A DNA stretch of 64,000 nucleotides, taken from positions 1 to 64,000 of the forward strand of contig NZ_JADOGI010000027.1 of assembly GCF_015645445.1 (NCBI RefSeq). Direction: 5' to 3'. A program made the translations under genes and the position numbers. This stretch comes from Nonomuraea cypriaca. GTDB lineage: Bacteria; Actinomycetota; Actinomycetes; Streptosporangiales; Streptosporangiaceae. A model generated the notes under the pieces. The model was given only the letters and a program-made list of their open reading frames with translations. It was not told the DNA's origin and did no database searches. Below, one piece after another: positions 50,098 to 58,820 of this stretch; the stretch's first letter is position 1, and each line of letters starts with the position of its first letter.

Positions 50098-52303
50098 ATG
50101 TTCTCGTGGTTGGGGCATTTCGCCTATGCGCGCAGGCGCGCATTGTTGATCGCGGCCGCCCTGTTCGTGGTGCTCGCCGGCGTCTGGGGCAGCGGGGTCT
50201 TCGGTGCCTTGGACACCGGTGGGTTAGAGCCTCCCCATGCGGAATCGAAGCGGGCCAACGAACTCCTGGAGGGCCACTTCGGGCACCGGCCGGCGCAGGC
50301 GGACGCGGTGGCGATCTACAGTGACCCCACCGGCAGGCTGTCGGTGGACGACCCGGCCTTCAAGGAGGCGGTGGCGGCGGCGCTCAGCAGCCTGCCGGAG
50401 TCCGAGGTCGTCTCCTGGACCAGCTACTGGAGCCCGGGGCTCACCGAGGAACAGCGCTCAGGGTACGTCTCGAAGGACGGCCATGCGACCTTGGCGACGA
50501 TCATCCTGGGCGGCGCGGACACCCAAGAGCGCCTCGAGTCGTACGGCGAGATCGAGCAGCAGGTACGCGCTGAGGGCCTGGAGACCCACATCGCCGGCGG
50601 CTCCACCAGTGTGTTCCACCTCCAGCGGCTCGCCACCGAGAACCTGGCCACCGCCAACATGATCTCGCTGCCGATCCTGCTGATCCTGCTGCTGTTCATC
50701 TTCCGGGGCGTGGCGGCCGCCGCCATCCCCCTCGCCCTGGGGATCGTGGCCATCCTCGGCTCGCTGGTGGTGCTGCGCGGCCTGACATACGTCACGGACA
50801 TCTCGATCTTCGCCATGGAGATCGCCACGCTGCTCGGTCTGGGCCTCGCCATCGACTACGGGCTCTTCATGGTCAGCCGGTTCCGCGAGGAACTCGCGCG
50901 CAGAGACGGCGACGTGAGGCAGTCGCTGGTGGCGACGATGAACACGGCCGGGCACACGGTCGCCTTCTTTGGGCTGACCGTCGTCATCGGACTCTGCGGG
51001 CTGATGTTCTTCCCGCAGCCGATCTCCCATTCGTTCGGCTTCGGCGGCATCGCGGTCGTCCTCTTCGACCTCCTCGCCGCGCTCGTCGTGCTGCCCGCCG
51101 TACTGGCGGCGCTCGGCCCCCGGATCAACGCGCTGCGCCTCCCCTGGCCACGCCGCCGGCCCGGCCCGGGAGAACCAGGCGTGGAAGTGGCTGGCCACGT
51201 CCGTCACCCGCCGGCCGCTGCCATGGCTGGCCAGTGGCCTGCTGGCGCTGCTGGTCGCCGCCGCCCCGCTGCTCTCGCTGGAGCAGGGCCTCACCAACCA
51301 CCGGTACCTGCCGGCCGACAACGAGGGCCAGGTGGTCCCCAGGATGATGGCGGAGGACTTCCCACAGGACGGCCCGGGCCGCACGCGGATGGACATCGCC
51401 ATCGCCGGCCCCGTGGAGCGGGCCGCCCTCGACGACTACCTGCGGTCCATCGAAGGCATCCAAGGCGCGGGGACGGCCGACATCCATCTCGCCGACGCCG
51501 AGCTGACCTGGGCGACCGTCGCCTTCCATGGCGAGGTCGACGACGCGGAGAACCTGAAACTGGTCCGGGACATCAGGGCACTCGAACCCCCGGCCGGTGC
51601 CACCGAGGTCCTCGTCGGCGGTCCCGGCACACCGGCGGTCAGCCTCGACAACAGCGACGCGACGATGGGGGCGTTGCCGTGGGCGCTGACCTTCATCGGC
51701 CTGTCGACCCTGGTCCTGCTCTTCCTCGCGTTCCGGTCCGTGCTCGTACCGATCAAGGCCGTCGCCGTCGCCTTCCTCTCCCTGGCGGCCTCCTGCGGCA
51801 TCATCGTCTGGGGATTCCAGGAGGGCGGCCTGGCCGGCCTGATGGACTTCTATGTGGTGGGCACCACCGACGTATGGGCCCTGGGGCTCATCATCACGAT
51901 CGCCTTCGGCCTGGTGACCGACTACGAGATGTTCCTGGTGAGTCGCGTCAACGAGGAGTACATGGCCGCCGGCGACAACCGGCGCGCGATCATCGTGGGC
52001 ATGCGCAGCACCGGTTCCCTCATCACCCGGGCCGGGCTGCTGATGGTCATCGTCCTGGCCACGATGGGCTTCACCGCGACCTCGCTGTTCCTGATAACCA
52101 TCGGGGTCGGGCTCACGCTCTCCGTGGTGATCGACGCCACCCTGGTCCGCTCGATCGTCGTGCCCGCCACGATGCAACTGCTCGGCCGCGCGAACTGGTG
52201 GCCCTCCCGGCCACGCTCGTCGAGCGGACAGCCGGACCTCCCCGACGCGTCACGGACCGCCCCGCGGACCGACGCCACCAGCGCACAGACCCGCCACGGC
52301 TGA
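50098..52303 (+). pseudogene. MMPL/RND-type membrane transporter with one frameshift
   Basis: A ~735-residue lipid or drug exporter. The first frame gives helix 1, the extracellular domain (LPESEVVSWTSYWSPGL), and helices 2-6 including LLGLGLAIDYGLFMVSRFRE with the proton-relay Asp-Tyr pair. Near 51150-51172, in a CCCGGCCCGGG run, one base shifts the frame; the second half continues as NQAWKWLATSVTRRPLPWLA, the second extracellular domain, and helices with IIITIAFGLVTDYEMFLVSR. Both halves are otherwise intact. If the shift is a sequencing error the gene is functional. It is repressed presumably by the divergent TetR. Confidence 0.85.
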
Positions 52304-52317
52304 CTCCGTCCGCCGTG

Positions 52318-52507
52318 CTGGGCCTCGGCCGCGGCTTCGAAGGACCCCAGGCGGCGGTAGTCGTCAGCAAGGTTGAGGCGCAGGGACGGGTAGAAGCAGG
52401 CCCAGGAGCTTCCGACGGGCGGAAGTGACGTCACCGGCTCGGCCTTCGGTGACGGCTTGGCCGATGGCTTCCATGGTCGGGTCCGGGCTGGCGGGAGTGG
52501 CGGTCAT
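52318..52507 (-). pseudogene. Tetratricopeptide-type hypothetical, internal-deletion remnant
   Basis: From an ATG at 52507 the frame reads MTATPASPDPTMEAIGQAV then TEGRAGDVTSARRKLLGL, which is the start of a TPR-like actinomycete protein. After a gap and a frame change the text resumes as FYPSLRLNLADDYRRLGSFE and AAAEAQ, the end of the same family. The middle is lost. Confidence 0.5.
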
Positions 52508-52533
52508 GGGAGTCGGGGGTCAGAGAGATTTGG

Positions 52534-52620
52534 AACGGAATCCGGCGTTAACGGGGTTCCCGCTGGTCAGCGAGCCGAGCCTTTCCCCGCCTCCGAACGT
52601 GGCCCGCGCCGGATTCCGTT
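52534..52620. repeat. Perfect 14-base inverted repeat with 59-base centre
   Basis: AACGGAATCCGGCG (52534-52547) is complementary to CGCCGGATTCCGTT (52607-52620). The centre contains a smaller palindrome, CGCTG-GT-CAGCG. It lies just before a transposase fragment and may be a transposon end, a recombination site, or a large hairpin. Confidence 0.55.
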
Positions 52621-52643
52621 CGGTTTCACAGTGCGACCTTGAT

Positions 52644-52666
52644 CTACCTACTGTCACGATAGGTAG
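52644..52666. promoter_or_regulatory. Palindrome CTACCTA-N9-TAGGTAG
   Basis: Seven-base arms with a nine-base centre (CTGTCACGA) resemble TetR-type operators that combine overlapping palindromes. No intact TetR gene is next to it; it stands 62 bases before the Tn3-transposase fragment. The function is uncertain. Confidence 0.4.
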
Positions 52667-52727
52667 CTCTTGGTAACGGTTGTATTGCTCTGATAACGCT
52701 GTGTCTGATGGGTCATACGTTGCGTGC

Positions 52728-52925
52728 ATGCCCGTCGACTTCCTGAGCGACTCAGAAGCGGCGAAGTACGGCCGTTACGACGGTCCGCCCACCCGGGCCG
52801 AGATGGAGAAGATCTTCTTTCTCGACATCGCGGCCGGCACATCCGTTGCGGCTTCGCCCTTCAGCTCGTGACCGTTCGCTACCTGGGGTGCTTCCTGGCC
52901 GACCCGCCCGCTTCTCCTGATGACA
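52728..52925 (+). pseudogene. Tn3-family transposase, N-terminal fragment
   Basis: The start MPVDFLSDSEAAKYGRYDGP then AEMEKIFFLD matches the DUF4158 domain that opens actinobacterial Tn3 transposases. After a frame change near 52850, FALQLVTVRYLGCFLADPPA continues the same domain. The rest (about 900 residues) is missing. Confidence 0.7.
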
Positions 52926-52990
52926 TCAGTGCACTCCGGTTTCGTGACCGGCTTTCGCACCGCTCGGCCTGGTCGGCAGGCTCAGGGAGG

Positions 52991-53080
52991 ACGTCTTCAA
53001 GATTTTCTGTGGCGGTGTCGAGTGGCGTCGAGCCCGTTCGTAGCCAGGGTGAGAGGCCGGCGACGCGCCGGTCGCCCTAC
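52991..53080 (+). repeat. Promoter-leader repeat, copy 1 (before the MFS gene)
   Basis: About 88 bases nearly identical to 55053-55142. The core from GTCGAGTGGCGTCGAG through AGAGGCCGGC is 45 bases without a difference. It contains TGTCGA (53016-53021), 17 bases, then CGTA (53039-53042), and a small hairpin CCGGC-N5-GCCGG. CGTA is 52 bases before the GTG of the MFS gene. Confidence 0.85.
53016..53042 (+). promoter_or_regulatory. Putative ECF-sigma promoter of the MFS gene
   Basis: TGTCGA (-35) and CGTA (-10) separated by 17 bases. TGTCGA is, as I recall, the -35 motif described for ECF42-group sigma factors, and an ECF42-type sigma gene lies 2.8 kb downstream behind an identical element. Confidence 0.6.
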
Positions 53081-53094
53081 CGAAGGATCAGGTT

Positions 53095-54690
53095 GTGACC
53101 ACTGCGAACACGAGGCCCGGGGCCGGGCGGCGGGAATGGGTGGGGCTGGCTGTGCTCGGCTTGCCCACGTTTCTCGTCTCGATGGATTTCTCCGTGCTGT
53201 ACCTGGGCGTTCCGCATCTGAGCGCCGATCTCGCGCCGAGCGGCATCCAGCAGCTGTGGATCGTGGACATCTACGGCTTGCTGATCGCGGGCTTTCTGGT
53301 GACCATGGGCACCATCGGTGACCGGATCGGCCGGAAGAATCTCTTGCTCATCGGCGGCGCCGTGTTCGGCATCGCCTCGGTGGCCGCGGCGTTTTCCACC
53401 AGCCCGCAGATGCTCATCGCCAGCCGTGCACTGCTCGGTGTGGCGGGTGCGGCGGTGATGCCGTCGGTGCTGGCCCTGGTCACCGGTATGTTCACCGACC
53501 AGAAGCAGCGCAGCCGCGCCCTGGCCATCTATCTGACCTGTTTCATGGGCGGGGCGACGCTCGGCCCGCTCGTCGGTGGGGTGCTGCTGGAGTATTTCTG
53601 GTGGGGTTCGGTGTTCCTGGTGGCCGTGCCGGGGATCGTGCTGTTGCTGGTGTTTGGCCCCTTTCTGCTCCCTGACCAGCGTGCACCGCGGGCCGGCAGG
53701 CTCGACCCGGTCAGCGTCGTGCTGTCCCTCGCGGCGATCTTGCCGTTCGTCTACGGGCTCAAGGAGCTGGTTCGCAACGGCTGGGAGTGGCTACCCGCCG
53801 TGGCGCTGGTCTCCGGTATCGCGGTAGGGGTGGTGTTCGTCCACCGGCAGCGGCACCTGGAGCACCCGCTGCTCGACCTGCGGATGGTCGCCAACCGCAC
53901 GTTCCGCTCCGCGCTGACCCTGATGTTCGTGACCGCCGTGGTAGGCACCGGCACCCTCCTGCTCGTCACGCTGTACCTGCAGAACGTCACCGGCCTCACC
54001 CCGCTGGCGGCCGGCCTGCTCTTGACGGTCCCCAACGTGCTGATGATCATCGGCAATCTGAGCACCCCACCGCTGGCCAACCGCATCCGTCCGGCGTACC
54101 TGATCGCGGGCGGACTGCTGGTCGCGGGTGCCGGCTACTTGATCTTCACGCTGGCCGGCTCGACGTCCGGCCCTATGGTGATCTTCATCGCGATGTGTGT
54201 CGTCATGCTCGGCACCGCGCCGTTGGCCGCGCTGTGCAACCACCTCGCCATGGGGGAGGTGTCGCCGGACAAGGCCGGCTCCGGGGCGTCGATCGTCCAG
54301 ACGACCGCCGAATTCGGGCTCGGGCTCGGCATCGCCACGCTCGCCACACTCGGCACTGCGGTGTACCGGAGCAACGTGGAGGGCGCGCTCGGCGCGATAC
54401 CACCCGACGCGGCGGACGCCGCCCGGGAAAGTATCGACCGCGCGGTCGCCGCGGCCGGTCAGCTGCCCGCCGCGCAGAGCGGCGACCTGCTGGCCGCGGC
54501 CCGCGACGCGTTCACCTCCGGCATGCACGTGGTGGGCATCGTCAGCGCCATCCTCTACGCCGGCCTGGCCGTACTCGCCATCCGGGCGTTCAGGCCCGTG
54601 CACAACTCGCGCGGCAGCAATGACGACACCACGAACAAGGACCAAGAGACCGACCCGGTACCCGACGCCGCATGGGCCACCGAGGCATAA
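53095..54690 (+). CDS. DHA2-family MFS multidrug exporter
   Basis: A 531-residue, 14-helix proton-driven drug exporter of the EmrB/QacA type. Motif A is GDRIGRKNLLLIGGAVFG (about residues 75-92), the first helix has LPTFLVSMDFSVLYLGVP with the Asp typical of the family, and motif C-like glycines appear in TLGPLVGGVLLE. The last 35 residues are a charged tail. It is the only intact MFS gene of three in the window. The GTG start follows AAGGA. A shared ECF-type promoter repeat suggests control by the downstream sigma factor. Confidence 0.9.
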   Translation: MTTANTRPGAGRREWVGLAVLGLPTFLVSMDFSVLYLGVPHLSADLAPSGIQQLWIVDIYGLLIAGFLVTMGTIGDRIGRKNLLLIGGAVFGIASVAAAFSTSPQMLIASRALLGVAGAAVMPSVLALVTGMFTDQKQRSRALAIYLTCFMGGATLGPLVGGVLLEYFWWGSVFLVAVPGIVLLLVFGPFLLPDQRAPRAGRLDPVSVVLSLAAILPFVYGLKELVRNGWEWLPAVALVSGIAVGVVFVHRQRHLEHPLLDLRMVANRTFRSALTLMFVTAVVGTGTLLLVTLYLQNVTGLTPLAAGLLLTVPNVLMIIGNLSTPPLANRIRPAYLIAGGLLVAGAGYLIFTLAGSTSGPMVIFIAMCVVMLGTAPLAALCNHLAMGEVSPDKAGSGASIVQTTAEFGLGLGIATLATLGTAVYRSNVEGALGAIPPDAADAARESIDRAVAAAGQLPAAQSGDLLAAARDAFTSGMHVVGIVSAILYAGLAVLAIRAFRPVHNSRGSNDDTTNKDQETDPVPDAAWATEA

Positions 54691-54789
54691 ACCGGCACAC
54701 ACGACAGAGCCCGCGCCGTGGGGCAACGTACGCCTCCGGAGCGATCTCGGTCATACCGCCGGTCAGCCATCCGGCACCTTCGACCAGCC

Positions 54790-54975
54790 GGAGCTCTCCA
54801 GATCGCGGATGTGCGCACCCAGGTCGCGCTCTCGCTGCTCACCGACTTCGAGAACTACAGCGTCTTCACGTCGGCGGCCCAGCAGGAGAACGCGCTCGCC
54901 ACCCTGCTGGATCAGGTGATCGCCTGGGGCGAGGCGTTGCGGCCACTGCGTCACCAGCACGCGTTACGGCGGTGA
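54790..54975 (+). pseudogene. C-terminal remnant of an NADPH-dependent FMN reductase
   Basis: About 60 residues read ALQIADVRTQVALSLLTDFE then TSAAQQENALATLLDQVIAW and stop. They align along their full length with the end of the intact FMN reductase at 7902-8465. No flavin-binding half is present. Confidence 0.7.
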
Positions 54976-55052
54976 TGGGCCCGGTTCGCAGATGCTGCCG
55001 GATCGCTCGTGACGAGTTGGCCTTACTCGCCTCGGACGTTGCCGGGGCGAGT

Positions 55053-55142
55053 ACGTCTTCAAGATTTTTCTGCGGTGATGTCGAGTGGCGTCGAGCCCGT
55101 TCGTAGCCAGGGTGAGAGGCCGGCAACGGGCCGGTCGTCCCT
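55053..55142 (+). repeat. Promoter-leader repeat, copy 2 (before the ECF operon)
   Basis: Second copy of the 88-base repeat at 52991-53080. Its hairpin has the same arms with a changed loop (CCGGC-AACGG-GCCGG). TGTCGA is at 55079-55084 and CGTA at 55102-55105, again 52 bases before the start codon. The repeat unit therefore keeps promoter, leader and spacing constant. Confidence 0.85.
55079..55105 (+). promoter_or_regulatory. Putative ECF-sigma promoter of the DUF6069-YCII-sigma operon
   Basis: TGTCGA-N17-CGTA, identical to the element before the MFS gene. Its place before the operon that encodes the sigma factor predicts autoregulation. Confidence 0.6.
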
Positions 55143-55157
55143 CACGGGAGGGCCACA

Positions 55158-55511
55158 ATGTCCGCCACATTGCTGATCACCGGCGGGTCGGCCGCCGCGG
55201 CCGTCGCCGCGGCGGGTGAGTTCGCCGGGATCAGCCTCGTTGCCAACGGTGCGCCGATCCCGGTTTCCGAGTTCGTCATGCTGACCCTGATCTTCTCCGT
55301 GGCGGGCCTGGTGCCGGCCACAGGTTTGGCTCGCTGGGCTCGCCGGCCGCGCACGGCGTTCGTTCGCGCCACGCTTGCGCTCACCGCGTTATCCCTGGTA
55401 CCGGATGTGCTCATCGGCGCGTCGGTGGCCACGAAGGTGCTGCTGATGATGACGCACGTGGTCGCCTCCGCAATCGTCATCCCGTCCATCGCCCGCCGCC
55501 TGTCCGCCTGA
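55158..55511 (+). CDS. DUF6069-like four-helix membrane protein
   Basis: A 117-residue membrane protein with four hydrophobic segments (for example FVMLTLIFSVAGLVPATGLA and VLLMMTHVVASAIVIPSIAR). The pattern matches small actinobacterial proteins of the DUF6069 type. Function unknown. It is first in the ECF operon, 22 bases before the YCII gene; GGGAGGG precedes the ATG. Confidence 0.7.
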   Translation: MSATLLITGGSAAAAVAAAGEFAGISLVANGAPIPVSEFVMLTLIFSVAGLVPATGLARWARRPRTAFVRATLALTALSLVPDVLIGASVATKVLLMMTHVVASAIVIPSIARRLSA

Positions 55512-55533
55512 TCCCTTAGCAAGGAGTTCGCCC

Positions 55534-55890
55534 GTGAAGAAGTACCTACTGGCCGTCCAGTTCGACGAGAGCGCGCCGTGGCCGTCCGAGGAGGACCTGC
55601 GGGAGCAGCGGGCCAGGACGGAGCAGGTGACCGCCGACATGCGGTCCGCCGGTTGCTGGGTGTTCGTCGGCGGCCTGCTGGGCTCGCACGCCACCACGGT
55701 CGTCCGCCCCGGCAACGGCATGACCACGATGACCGACGGCCCGTACCCCGAGACCAAGGAACAGCTCGGCGGGTTCTGGGTGATCCAGTGCGACGACCTG
55801 GACCAGGCGCTGTCCTGGGGCGAGAGGTGCGCGCTGGCCTGCGGGTTCCCGATCGAGGTGCGCCCGTTCGAAGACGCGCAGTGGAAGTGA
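55534..55890 (+). CDS. YCII/DGPF-family protein
   Basis: A 118-residue ferredoxin-like-fold protein. MKKYLLAVQFDESAPWPSEE begins the domain, and MTDGPYPETKEQLGGFWVIQ carries the DGPF signature (here DGPY) followed by the typical Lys-Glu and Gly-Phe. DGPF proteins are the conserved genetic partners of ECF42 sigma factors and are thought to act in stress response. It ends six bases before the sigma gene. GGAG precedes the GTG start. Confidence 0.85.
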   Translation: MKKYLLAVQFDESAPWPSEEDLREQRARTEQVTADMRSAGCWVFVGGLLGSHATTVVRPGNGMTTMTDGPYPETKEQLGGFWVIQCDDLDQALSWGERCALACGFPIEVRPFEDAQWK

Positions 55891-55896
55891 GCATCG

Positions 55897-57082
55897 GTGG
55901 ATCTGGACGGCATCTACCGGGCCGAGTACGGCCGGTGGGTGGCCACGCTGACGCGCCTGCTCGGTGACATCGGCCTGGCCGAGGAGTTCGTGCAGGACGC
56001 GTTCGCGGTGGCCGTGCAGAAATGGGACGAGGAGCCGCCGCCCAATCCCGGCGCGTGGATCGTGACCACCGCCCGCAACCGGGCGATCGACCGCCTGCGC
56101 CGGGAATCCACCCGCGAGGCCCGCCACGCCCAGGCGCTGCTGCTGCACCAAGTCGACGAACCACAGGAGGTGGGACCGGTGCGTGACGACCAGCTCCGCA
56201 TGATCTTCACCTGCTGCCACCCGGCGCTGTCGCCGCTGTCGCAGCCCGCGGTGACTCTGCGGCTGCTCGGCGGGCTGGAGGTGGCCGAGATCGCCCGGGC
56301 CTACCTGGTGCCCGAGACGACCGTCTTCCAGCGGATCGTCCGCGCGAAGAAGAAGATCCGCGACGCCGGCATCCCCTACCGGGTGCCGGGCGCCGCCGAA
56401 TTGCCCGACCGGCTGACATGCGTACTGACCGTGCTGTATCTGGTCTTCAACGAGGGCTACACCGCCACGACGGGCCAGCTGATGCGCACCGACCTGTGCC
56501 TGGAAGCCGTCCGGCTGGCCAGGACGCTGGCCGAGCTGATGCCCGATGAGCCAGAGGTGATCGGGCTGCTGGCGCTGCTCCTGCTCACCGAAGCCCGCCG
56601 GCCCGCGCGGGTGGGACCCGCGGGCGAGCTGGTGGTGCTCGCCGAGCAAGACCGCTCGCTGTGGAACCGCGAGCTGATCGCCGAAGGACACGAGCTAGTA
56701 CGCCGCTGCCTGCGCCGTAACCAGCCGGGCCCGTACCAGCTGCAGGCCGCGATCAACGCCGTGCACACCGACGGGCCGGCCACCGACTGGGCGCAGGTGC
56801 TGGCGCTGTACGACCAGTTGCTGCACCAGTCCCCGACCCCGATCGTGGCACTCAACCGCGGTCGCCGTCGCCGAGGTACACGGACCGGCCCAGGCGCTGG
56901 CCACCATCGAAGAACTGGACCTGCCGGGCTACCACCTGCTGCCCGCCACCCGCGCCGACCTGCTGGTCCGCCTGGGCCGTACCGCCGAAGCCGTCGCCGC
57001 CTACGACGAGGCCATCACCCTGGCCACCAACGACACCGAACGAACCTTCCTGCAGACGCGACGAGCCCGACAAGGAGTATGA
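55897..57082 (+). pseudogene. ECF42-type sigma factor with C-terminal extension, one frameshift
   Basis: A ~395-residue sigma factor. Sigma-2 is EFVQDAFAVAVQKWDEEPP with GAWIVTTARNRAIDRLRRES; sigma-4 has LRLLGGLEVAEIARAYLVPE. A long TPR-like C-terminal extension begins near residue 180 (LYLVFNEGYTATTGQLMRTD). ECF42 proteins carry exactly this extension and are paired with DGPF proteins. Near 56863 two bases are missing (or one extra) from ALNRAVAVAE-like text; beyond it the other frame continues HGPAQALATIEELDLPGYHL to the stop at 57082. As read, the last ~70 residues are altered. Confidence 0.85.
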
Positions 57083-57083
57083 G

Positions 57084-57581
57084 ATGACAACGAACGTGCA
57101 CACCATGGAGCGGGAGAGCGTGAGCGCCACCCTGACTTTCGCCGTGCCCGCCGCGAGGGTGTTCGCGGTGCTGGCGGACCCGACCAGCCATGCGGCGATC
57201 GACGGCACCGGCTGGGTGCAGGAAGCCGTCAACCAGGCGCCTTTGACCGGGGCAGGGCAGATCTTCCGGATGGACATGCACCACGCCGACCATCCGGACG
57301 GTGACTACCGGGTGGTCAACAAGGTCGAGGTGTTCCGGGCGCCGCACGCCATCGGCTGGCTGACCGGGGTGGAGAAGGACGACGGCCAGCTGGAGCTCGG
57401 CGGCTGGCTCTGGCGCTACGACCTCGCACCGCTCAGCCCGTCCGAGACCGAGGTCACGCTCACCTACGACTGGTCGGCGGTGCCGCAGTTCAGACGGGAG
57501 TACATCCAGCTCCCGCCCTTCGGCCCCGACCACCTCATCAACTCGCTGCACCACCTGGCCGAACTCATCTCCAGCAGGTGA
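57084..57581 (+). CDS. SRPBCC-family (polyketide-cyclase-like) protein
   Basis: A 165-residue START-like fold protein. SATLTFAVPAARVFAVLADP (about residues 11-30) is the usual first strand and helix, followed by the ligand-cavity strands and TEVTLTYDWSAVPQF. Such proteins bind hydrophobic small molecules. It starts one base after the frame-corrected stop of the sigma gene, with GGAG upstream, so it is in the same operon. Confidence 0.85.
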   Translation: MTTNVHTMERESVSATLTFAVPAARVFAVLADPTSHAAIDGTGWVQEAVNQAPLTGAGQIFRMDMHHADHPDGDYRVVNKVEVFRAPHAIGWLTGVEKDDGQLELGGWLWRYDLAPLSPSETEVTLTYDWSAVPQFRREYIQLPPFGPDHLINSLHHLAELISSR

Positions 57582-57727
57582 TGTCGCCGACCACGACGAC
57601 CACTCGTTCGGCCGGCCCCGTCGCCCGCGTCGCTCCGCACGTCGAGTTCCAAGACAACCAGTCAGGGCGACACGTCGGTCCCAGTCTGTTTCTTCACACC
57701 TGATCAACCTTACTCAAGGAGAACACC

Positions 57728-58312
57728 ATGACCGCCACCTACACCTTCGATGTCTTCACCACCCTCGACGGCTTCGGCTCCTATAACAGCAGCGGCGATT
57801 GGGGCGGCTACTGGGGCAAGCAAGGCCCCGAATTCCTCGACCGCCGCCTCGCCCTGTACGACCAGGAGCAGCGGATGGTCCTCGGGGCCAACACCTATCG
57901 GGCGCACGTGCAGTTGCTGGCCTCGAGCACCGAGGAGTCCGGGGTGGGCGACCCCTGGGCCACCCGGATGATGAGCATGCCGACATCGGTGGTGTCGACC
58001 ACACTGCAAGATCCCCTCGACTGGCCGGACGCGACCGTCGTGAGCGGCGACCCCGTCGACATCGTCGCCCGGCTCAAGAAGGAGTCCCAGGTGCCGTTGC
58101 GCTCGCACGGCAGCCTGTCGCTGAACCGCACGCTGATGGCCGCCGGCCTGGTCGACCGCGTCCAGGTGACCATCTTCCCCGTGATCACCGGTCAGACCGG
58201 AACAGACCCGATCTTCCAGGGCGGCGCCGACTTCGACCTCGAGCTGATCGAGAGCCGGACACTCGACGGCCACACCCAAGAGCTCATCTACCGGCCCACC
58301 CTGCACATCTGA
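57728..58312 (+). CDS. Dihydrofolate-reductase-family (RibD C-terminal-like) protein
   Basis: A 194-residue protein with the RibD_C/DHFR fold: YTFDVFTTLDGFGSYNSSGD at the start, VLGANTYRAHVQLL in the middle, SHGSLSLNRTLMAAGLVDRV (the Gly-Ser nucleotide loop) and LTIFPV-like VTIFPVITG. It is probably an NADPH reductase of unknown substrate. AAGGAG lies seven bases before the ATG. It follows the ECF operon on the same strand after a 146-base gap and may be co-regulated. Confidence 0.85.
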   Translation: MTATYTFDVFTTLDGFGSYNSSGDWGGYWGKQGPEFLDRRLALYDQEQRMVLGANTYRAHVQLLASSTEESGVGDPWATRMMSMPTSVVSTTLQDPLDWPDATVVSGDPVDIVARLKKESQVPLRSHGSLSLNRTLMAAGLVDRVQVTIFPVITGQTGTDPIFQGGADFDLELIESRTLDGHTQELIYRPTLHI

Positions 58313-58330
58313 GCCCGTCCATGCACCCCC

Positions 58331-58820
58331 ACCCTCGTCGAGCTTGCGCGGGCTGCAGCCCGGGCCGCGGAGATCCTGGCGCTGAACGTCGAGGACCTCG
58401 ACCTGGAGCACCGGCGCGCCCCCGTCCGCTCCAAGGGCGGTGCCATCGAGTGGGTGTACTGGGACAGCGGCACCGCCCACCTGCTGCCCCGGCTACTCCG
58501 CCTTCCCGACGGCACCTCACACACGCATGGTCCGCTGTTCCTGTCCGAGCGGCGTCCCGTCCCCGCTCGCCGCCCGACGGCCGCCGACATCTGCCCGCAC
58601 ACCGGCCGCGCCCGCCTCGGCTACGACCGTGCCCGCGTCCTGCTCGACCAATACGCCGGGCTCGACCTGCACCAGCTGCGCCACAGCGCCGCCACCCACC
58701 TCGGCGACGCCGAAGTCTCTCTGCAGCTCATCATGGGCAAAACCCGGCACAAGAACCCCCGCACCGCCATGCGCTACGTCAAACCCGGCGCCGAAGCCAT
58801 CGCCAAGGTGTGGACTCCGG
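58331..58820 (+). pseudogene. Tyrosine recombinase (integrase), C-terminal remnant
   Basis: The open frame has no start and begins inside the catalytic domain: AARAAEILALNVEDLDLEHR contains the first Arg region, and LDLHQLRHSAATHLGDAEVS holds His-x-x-Arg, followed by MGKTRHKNPRTAMRYVKPG with the active-site Tyr. The N-terminal DNA-binding domain is missing. Its end is fused into the antisense strand of a serine resolvase gene. Confidence 0.75.
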
